A stretch of DNA of 64,000 nt from Rhizobium sp. R635 (GTDB lineage: Bacteria > Pseudomonadota > Alphaproteobacteria > Rhizobiales > Rhizobiaceae). The notes under the pieces are model-generated. The model was not told the origin of the DNA. It made no database searches and saw nothing but the letters and a program-made list of their open reading frames with translations. How positions within the stretch are numbered: position 1 is the stretch's first letter; every line of letters begins with the position of its first letter. Location of the stretch: NCBI RefSeq assembly GCF_002211285.1, contig NZ_LOKX01000034.1, positions 124,001 to 188,000 of the forward strand, read 5' to 3'. This document shows, piece after piece, positions 59,130-64,000 of the stretch. A program made the position numbers and the translations under genes.

Positions 59130-60055
59130 AACCAGACACCTTCAAGGACAAGATCGTCCCCGTCACCACCATCCTGCTCGCCCTCATCGCCATCTGGTAT
59201 GTCGCTGCCGTGCTGATGAACGCGCCCTTCCAGCGCGACATGGACAGCCGCGCCGGCGTCACGCCCACGACGATGGAATTCGTCGGCAAGACGCTCGCGC
59301 AGCCGAAGCCGATCCTGCCGGCGCCGCATCAGGTCGCACAGAACGTCTATGAGAACACGTTCCTGCGCAGCCTTTCGAGCAATCGCAGCCTCGTCTATCA
59401 CAGCTGGGTGACGCTCTCCTCCACCCTGCTCGGCTTCGGTTTCGGCATGCTGCTCGGCATTCTTCTTGCCGTGCTGATCGTCCACAACCGCGCCATGGAC
59501 CGCTCGCTGATGCCCTGGCTGGTGGCCAGCCAGACGATACCGATCCTCGCCATCGCGCCGATGATCGTCATCATCTCCTACAATGTGCTGACCGGCGATA
59601 ATGCGCTGGCGCATCTGCTGAACCTCGATTCCGATGCCTCCCGCCTCGTCTCCAAGGCGCTGATCTCCACCTACCTCTCCTTCTTCCCCGTCGCCGTCGG
59701 CATGGTGAAGGGGCTGCGGTCGCCCGAAATCATGTATCTCGACCTCATGCGCACCTATAATGCCAGCCCCGTGCAGACCTTCTGGAAGCTGCGCGTTCCG
59801 GCCTCGATCCCCTTCCTCTTCACCTCGATGAAAGTGGCGATCGCCGCAAGTCTCGTCGGCGCCATCGTCGGCGAACTGCCGACCGGCGCCGTTGCCGGAA
59901 TCGGCTCGAAGCTGCTCGCCGGCTCCTATTACAGCCAGACCATCGATATCTGGGCGGCCCTCGTCGCCGGCTCGCTGCTTGCGGGCATCCTGGTTGCGAT
60001 CGTCGGCCTTGCGGCGAAGATCGTCGACCGCGCCATGGGCGGGAGGCCGGCATGA
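59126..60055 (+). CDS. ABC transporter permease
   Basis: This inner-membrane permease has 309 residues with an N-terminal anchor and five to six further spans. The BPD-type EAA-like loop is near VGMVKGLRSPEIMYLDLMRTY. A periplasmic domain of about 60 residues (20-80) is unusually long. Overlaps the upstream DUF559 gene and the downstream permease by four bases each. Confidence 0.87.
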   Translation: MKPDTFKDKIVPVTTILLALIAIWYVAAVLMNAPFQRDMDSRAGVTPTTMEFVGKTLAQPKPILPAPHQVAQNVYENTFLRSLSSNRSLVYHSWVTLSSTLLGFGFGMLLGILLAVLIVHNRAMDRSLMPWLVASQTIPILAIAPMIVIISYNVLTGDNALAHLLNLDSDASRLVSKALISTYLSFFPVAVGMVKGLRSPEIMYLDLMRTYNASPVQTFWKLRVPASIPFLFTSMKVAIAASLVGAIVGELPTGAVAGIGSKLLAGSYYSQTIDIWAALVAGSLLAGILVAIVGLAAKIVDRAMGGRPA

Positions 60056-61179
60056 AACATCTGACTTTCTCCTGGCAGGCGACGGCCGCCCTGCTTCTCT
60101 GTCTCGCGGCTCTGATGGCCCTGCCGCTTCTGGCCGAGGGCGCGGCCCACCCCTTGAACGACGGCACCGTGAGCCTGATTTTCATCATCGTCGCGGCGGC
60201 GGCTCTCTTGTCCTTTGCTCCGCAGCCGCCGGCCTACCGCGCCACCGTGCTGTTCATCGGTGCCCATGGCGCCGCCTGGATGCTGCTTTCGGCTCTTTCC
60301 GGCAACGAGGCGACGGCAACGCGGGCTTTCTTCCTGCTGCTCTTCGCCTCCTGGCTGCTTGCCTGGCGATGCGTTACGGAACTGTCGAAACTGCAGCCGT
60401 CGACCACCTTCGGCAAGTCGGCGCTCCAGCTCTTGATCCCGGCAATCTTCGGCGCCTGGATCCTCATCCTCTGGGAGGCGATCACGCGTGGCGCCGGCGT
60501 CCCCTTCATCCTGCTGCCGCCGCCGAGCGCCATCGGCACGCGCATCATGGCCTCTTTGCCCATCCTCGGCGACGACGTCAGGCAGACGATCTTCAAGGCG
60601 GTGCTGATCGGTTATATCGTCGGCTGCCTGAGCGGCTTCGTCGTCGCGGTGCTGGCCGACCGCATCGCCTTCCTGCGCCGAGGCCTCCTGCCGATCGGCA
60701 ACATGGTATCGGCCCTGCCGATCATCGGCATCGCCCCGGTCATGGTCATGTGGTTCGGCTTCGACTGGCCGTCCAAGGCCGCCGTCGTCATCATCATGAC
60801 CTTCTTCCCGATGCTGGTGAACACCGTCGCCGGCCTTGCCGCCTCCGGCAGCATGGAGCGCGACCTGATGCGCACCTATGCATCGAGCGACTGGCAGACG
60901 CTGCTCAAGCTCAAGCTTCCGGCAGCCATGCCCTTCATTTTCAACGCACTGAAGATCAACTCGACGCTGGCGCTGATTGGTGCCATCGTTGCGGAATTCT
61001 TCGGGACGCCGATCGTCGGCATGGGCTTCCGCATCTCCACCGAGATCGGCCGCATGAATGTCGATATGGTCTGGGCGGAAATCGCCGTCGCGGCGCTGGC
61101 CGGCTCGATCTTCTACGGCGTCATCGCCCTGACCGAACGGGCGGTGACGTTCTGGCATCCGTCTATCCGTGGTGGCTAG
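60052..61179 (+). CDS. ABC transporter permease, second subunit
   Basis: This 375-residue permease has an extra pair of N-terminal spans before the core. The EAA-like segment is in TVAGLAASGSMERDLMRTYASSDWQTLLKLKLPAAMP. It forms the channel with the previous permease. It overlaps it by four bases and is followed 59 bp later by the binding-protein gene. Confidence 0.87.
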   Translation: MKHLTFSWQATAALLLCLAALMALPLLAEGAAHPLNDGTVSLIFIIVAAAALLSFAPQPPAYRATVLFIGAHGAAWMLLSALSGNEATATRAFFLLLFASWLLAWRCVTELSKLQPSTTFGKSALQLLIPAIFGAWILILWEAITRGAGVPFILLPPPSAIGTRIMASLPILGDDVRQTIFKAVLIGYIVGCLSGFVVAVLADRIAFLRRGLLPIGNMVSALPIIGIAPVMVMWFGFDWPSKAAVVIIMTFFPMLVNTVAGLAASGSMERDLMRTYASSDWQTLLKLKLPAAMPFIFNALKINSTLALIGAIVAEFFGTPIVGMGFRISTEIGRMNVDMVWAEIAVAALAGSIFYGVIALTERAVTFWHPSIRGG

Positions 61180-61238
61180 GCGCGCACGGGCTTCGCAAAT
61201 GGGGTCCGGGCATAACTTCAGAGGGTAAGGACAAGAAA

Positions 61239-62210
61239 ATGAAAAAATTGATGGTTGCAATGATGGCAAGCGCGATGTCGCTGGCCGCAGCCCATGCGAT
61301 GGCTGCCGACAAGGTGGTTCTGCAGTTGAAGTGGGTCACGCAGGGCCAGTTCGGCGGTTACTATGTCGCCAAGGACAAGGGCTTTTACAAAGAGGAAGGC
61401 CTCGACGTCGAGATCAAGCCGGGCGGCCCCGATATCGCTCCCGAGCAGGTGATCGCCGGCGGCGGCGCCGATGTCATCGTCGACTGGATGGGCGGCGCGC
61501 TGGTTGCCCGCGAAAAGGGCGTTCCGCTCGTCAACATCGCCCAGCCCTACCAGAAGTCCGGCCTGGAAATGATCTGCCGCAAGGACGGCCCTGTCAAAAC
61601 CGAAGCCGACTTCAAGGGCCACACGCTCGGCGTCTGGTTCTTCGGCAACGAATATCCCTTCTTCGCCTGGATGAACAAGCTCGGCCTCTCCACGGACGGC
61701 GGCGCAAACGGCGTCACCGTGCTGAAGCAGAGCTTCGACGTGCAGCCGCTCGTCCAGAAGCAGGCCGATTGCATCTCCGTCATGACCTATAACGAATATT
61801 GGCAGGCGATCGATGCCGGCTTCAAGCCGGAAGAACTGACGGTCTTCAACTACACCGAGATGGGCAACGACCTGCTGGAAGACGGCCTCTACGCCATGGA
61901 GGACAAGCTGAAGGACCCGGCCTTCAAGGAAAAGATGGTCAAGTTCGTCCGCGCCTCGATGAAGGGCTGGAAATACGCGACCGAAAACCCCGATGAAGCC
62001 GCCGAGATCGTCATGGACAATGGCGGCCAGGACGAGAACCACCAGAAGCGCATGATGGGCGAAGTCGCCAAGCTGGTCGGCGACGGCTCCGGCAAGCTGG
62101 ACGAAGCGCTCTATGCCCGCACGGCAAAGGCGCTGCTCGACCAGAAGATCATCAGCAAGGAGCCCTCGGGCGCCTGGACGCACGAGATCACCGACGCCGC
62201 TTCCAAGTAA
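61239..62210 (+). CDS. ABC transporter substrate-binding protein, NMT1/ThiY-like
   Basis: This periplasmic protein (323 residues) has a signal peptide (cleavage near AHAMAADK). NMT1/THI5-like pattern: VVLQLKWVTQGQFGGYYVAKDKGFYKEEGLDVEI. Relatives bind hydroxymethylpyrimidine precursors or similar ring compounds, which fits uptake of pyrimidine for the catabolic genes upstream. AAGGA precedes the ATG. Substrate not proven. Confidence 0.88.
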   Translation: MKKLMVAMMASAMSLAAAHAMAADKVVLQLKWVTQGQFGGYYVAKDKGFYKEEGLDVEIKPGGPDIAPEQVIAGGGADVIVDWMGGALVAREKGVPLVNIAQPYQKSGLEMICRKDGPVKTEADFKGHTLGVWFFGNEYPFFAWMNKLGLSTDGGANGVTVLKQSFDVQPLVQKQADCISVMTYNEYWQAIDAGFKPEELTVFNYTEMGNDLLEDGLYAMEDKLKDPAFKEKMVKFVRASMKGWKYATENPDEAAEIVMDNGGQDENHQKRMMGEVAKLVGDGSGKLDEALYARTAKALLDQKIISKEPSGAWTHEITDAASK

Positions 62211-62612
62211 GCACGGCAGGATACGAAGCGAAACGCGCGGGAGAGATTTTCCGCGCGTTTCTCGTTTCTTGCCAATGAAATGAAAAAACGCGTCGTCGCT
62301 GTCGCATTTATTCGGCGTCAAACGTCATTGGGAGAGAAGCGGCATCAATCATCGTCATGTTCGCATAATCCGGCGATGATTGATTCAGGTTCTGATGGTA
62401 ATTATTATCGGCTCATGGGGAATTGTTTTCTGCCGGGCTTGCATATCGAGCAAATCGATACCAACTAGAAGCCGATTTGCCGGCGAGGGATGAAGGCGGC
62501 AAATGATGTGTGGATACCCCTGAGAATGCAGTAAAGGCAGTGGCCTGGTCGCGAGCTGAAATGACAGACGCGCGAGTTCGGCTAACCTTGTGACGAGATT
62601 GGACCAAGACGC
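62211..62612. promoter_or_regulatory. Intergenic region before the RND operon with a perfect dyad
   Basis: The 402-bp gap holds the terminator above and an 11-bp perfect inverted repeat ATCAATCATCG (62344-62354) and CGATGATTGAT (62374-62384), a possible operator. No regulator gene is next to it. Open frames in the region, such as 62280-62468, lack support. Confidence 0.4.
62231..62260 (+). terminator. Terminator hairpin after the transporter operon
   Basis: A perfect 10-bp stem AAACGCGCGG / CCGCGCGTTT with a 10-base loop is followed by CTCGTTTCTT. Confidence 0.78.
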
Positions 62613-63803
62613 ATGGCACGCAAGCCGAATGGAATTCTAGGCGTATCCATCCTTTTCGCAGCGTTCCTCGCTGCATCCACCGCGTTTTCGCAGGAAGCGC
62701 CGGTGGCGCAGCCACAGCAGAACCTGCCGGCGATCGTCGTCACCACGGCTGTCAATCGCACCCTCGTCGACCGTGTCATCGGTACGGGAACGGTCAGGCC
62801 CGTCGAGGAAGTCTATATCCAGCCTCAGGTCGAAGGCCTGTCGATCCGCGTGCTGAAGGCCGATGTCGGCGACAAGGTTCAGGCCGAAAGCACACTGGCG
62901 ACGCTGAACGACGACGCACTGGTCCTGGAGAAGAGCCAGATGATGGCGACGAAGGCCAAGGGCGAGGCAAGTCTCGCCCAGCTGCGCGCCCAGCTCATCG
63001 AAGCGCAGGCCAATGCCGAACAGGCAAGGCAGCAGCAGGCCCGCTCCCAGGAAATGGGCAAGAAGGGCACCGTTTCCACCGCCCAGGTCGAACAGGCCGA
63101 TGCGACCGCCGCCGCCGCCAATGCCCGCGTCGTCTCCGCCGAACAGGCGATCGAGGTCGCCGAAGCCGATCTCAAGGTCTTCGATAGCCAGATCGCCGAT
63201 GCGGATCTGAAACTCGCGCGCACCGATGTAAAGACGCCGGTTGCCGGCACGATCGCGGCAAAGAACGCCAAGGTCGGCGCCATCGCCGCCGGCACCGGCG
63301 ATCCGCTGTTCACCATCATCCGCGACGGCGATATCGAGCTCGTGGCCGAAGTCGCCGAAAGCGACATCGTCCGGATCATGGCCGGCCAGAAGGCGACGAT
63401 CTCGCTTTCCGGCAGCCGCGAAAAGCTTTCCGGCGCCGTGCGCCTGGTGTCTCCGACCGTCGATCCGACGACCCGGCTCGGCCTCGTCCATATCTCGATC
63501 GACGACGACAGCAAGGCGCGTTCCGGCATGTATGGCAGCGCCGAAATCATCGTCCGCGAGACCGAGGGCGTATCGCTGCCTTTGACCGCGGTGCTGACGG
63601 GCAATGAAGGCTCGTCGGCCCGCAAGGTCGAGGATGGCGTGGTGAAATTCGCCAAGATCGAGACCGGCATCCAGGACGGCGGCTATGTCGAGATCGTCAA
63701 GGGATTGAAGAGCGGCGACGAGGTCGTCGCCAAGGCGGGCGCCTATGTCCGCGATGGCGACCGCATCACGCCGGTGCGTGAACAGCCAGCGGCTTCCAAC
63801 TAA
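62613..63803 (+). CDS. RND efflux periplasmic adaptor (membrane fusion protein)
   Basis: This 396-residue adaptor has a signal peptide (ending ASTAFSQ). Lipoyl halves are VEGLSIRVLKADVGDKVQAEST and KTPVAGTIAAKNAKVGAIA, with a coiled coil of about 120 residues between them. A beta-barrel and distal domain follow. It links the RND pump, which starts 12 bp downstream, to an outer-membrane channel not seen here. Confidence 0.9.
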   Translation: MARKPNGILGVSILFAAFLAASTAFSQEAPVAQPQQNLPAIVVTTAVNRTLVDRVIGTGTVRPVEEVYIQPQVEGLSIRVLKADVGDKVQAESTLATLNDDALVLEKSQMMATKAKGEASLAQLRAQLIEAQANAEQARQQQARSQEMGKKGTVSTAQVEQADATAAAANARVVSAEQAIEVAEADLKVFDSQIADADLKLARTDVKTPVAGTIAAKNAKVGAIAAGTGDPLFTIIRDGDIELVAEVAESDIVRIMAGQKATISLSGSREKLSGAVRLVSPTVDPTTRLGLVHISIDDDSKARSGMYGSAEIIVRETEGVSLPLTAVLTGNEGSSARKVEDGVVKFAKIETGIQDGGYVEIVKGLKSGDEVVAKAGAYVRDGDRITPVREQPAASN

Positions 63804-63815
63804 AGAGACCATCCG

Positions 63816-64000
63816 ATGAATTTTTCAGCCTGGTCCATTCGAAATCCCATCGCGCCGCTCCTGGCCTTCTGCCTGCTGATCTTCATCGGCATGCAGTCGT
63901 TCAACAAGCTGCCGATCACGCGCTTCCCCAACATCGACGTGCCGCTCGTCTCGATCAGCGTGACGCAGAGCGGCGCTTCGCCGGCCGAACTCGAAATGCA
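63816..64000 (+). CDS. RND efflux transporter (partial, N-terminus only)
   Basis: The visible 61 codons begin MNFSAWSIRNPIAPLLAF, the first membrane span of AcrB/MexF-type pumps, then FNKLPITRFPNIDVPLVSISVTQSGASPAELE, the start of the first periplasmic loop. The gene runs off the right edge. Probable substrates cannot be told from this part. Confidence 0.88.
   Translation, partial: MNFSAWSIRNPIAPLLAFCLLIFIGMQSFNKLPITRFPNIDVPLVSISVTQSGASPAELEM

Noticed and set aside
59892..62210. One continuous 772-codon plus-strand frame across the permease genes
   Set aside because: Only its last 323 codons are real (the binding protein); the rest is out of frame with two clear permease genes.
62280..62468. 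62-codon frame before the RND adaptor
   Set aside because: Covers a dyad and an AT-rich promoter-like stretch; no ribosome-binding site.

Overview
The window looks like chromosomal DNA of a fast-growing rhizobium, most likely genus Rhizobium (etli/leguminosarum group). This is inferred from the high GC, dense short operons joined by ATGA overlaps, RIME-like intergenic palindromes, and rhizobial loci: rkpK/lpsL/noeKJ sugar-nucleotide genes, tonB divergent from hmuPSTUV, and ecfG-nepR-phyR. No rRNA, tRNA, CRISPR array or insertion sequence was recognised.

Layout. Positions 1-16 kb are a surface-polysaccharide neighbourhood: an export lipoprotein (OPX), an O-antigen ligase-like membrane protein, UDP-glucose dehydrogenase (rkpK), phosphomannomutase and GDP-mannose pyrophosphorylase (noeK, noeJ), and UDP-glucuronate epimerase (lpsL). 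Among them lie a periplasmic transglutaminase-like protease, a metallophosphatase, an MhqD/MhqE-like esterase-dioxygenase pair, and ung. Positions 17-25 kb hold a large phospholipase D-like protein and a cecR-ybhGFSR drug-export operon. Positions 25-31 kb hold small transport and metabolic genes: a DUF1236 protein, EamA, PlsY, a ThuA/ThuB-like pair, TetR-SMR, truncated haemoglobin and DUF423.

Positions 31-39 kb form an iron/haem island: tonB, hmuPSTUV, and a leftward operon with an IsdG-like haem monooxygenase and a DUF2325 protein behind a perfect TGA-N9-TCA iron-responsive box. Positions 39-43 kb hold the general stress response core (ecfG, nepR, phyR, HWE kinase). EcfG-type promoters (GGAAC-N16/17-CGTT) precede phyR, the kinase, a DUF883/YqjE-like pair and the DUF1236 gene, which sketches a local regulon.

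Positions 43-62 kb hold reductive pyrimidine catabolism: preT-preA, a RutR-like regulator, an N-carbamoyl hydrolase (pydC), dihydropyrimidinase (pydB), and an NMT1/ThiY-type ABC transporter. About 7 kb of other genes split it: an rtcB-prfH RNA/ribosome-repair operon with a possible leader peptide, an FtrA-type regulator, a rhodanese, and a haem oxygenase-bacteriophytochrome operon. Two DUF559 endonuclease-fold genes sit inside the pyrimidine operons, each fused to or directly downstream of a large perfect inverted repeat. The window ends in an RND efflux operon.

The most notable items are rtcB-prfH with its leader region, the palindrome-coupled DUF559 genes, the EcfG promoter set, and two TetR genes that appear to be transcribed leaderless or nearly so, with operators inside their promoters.
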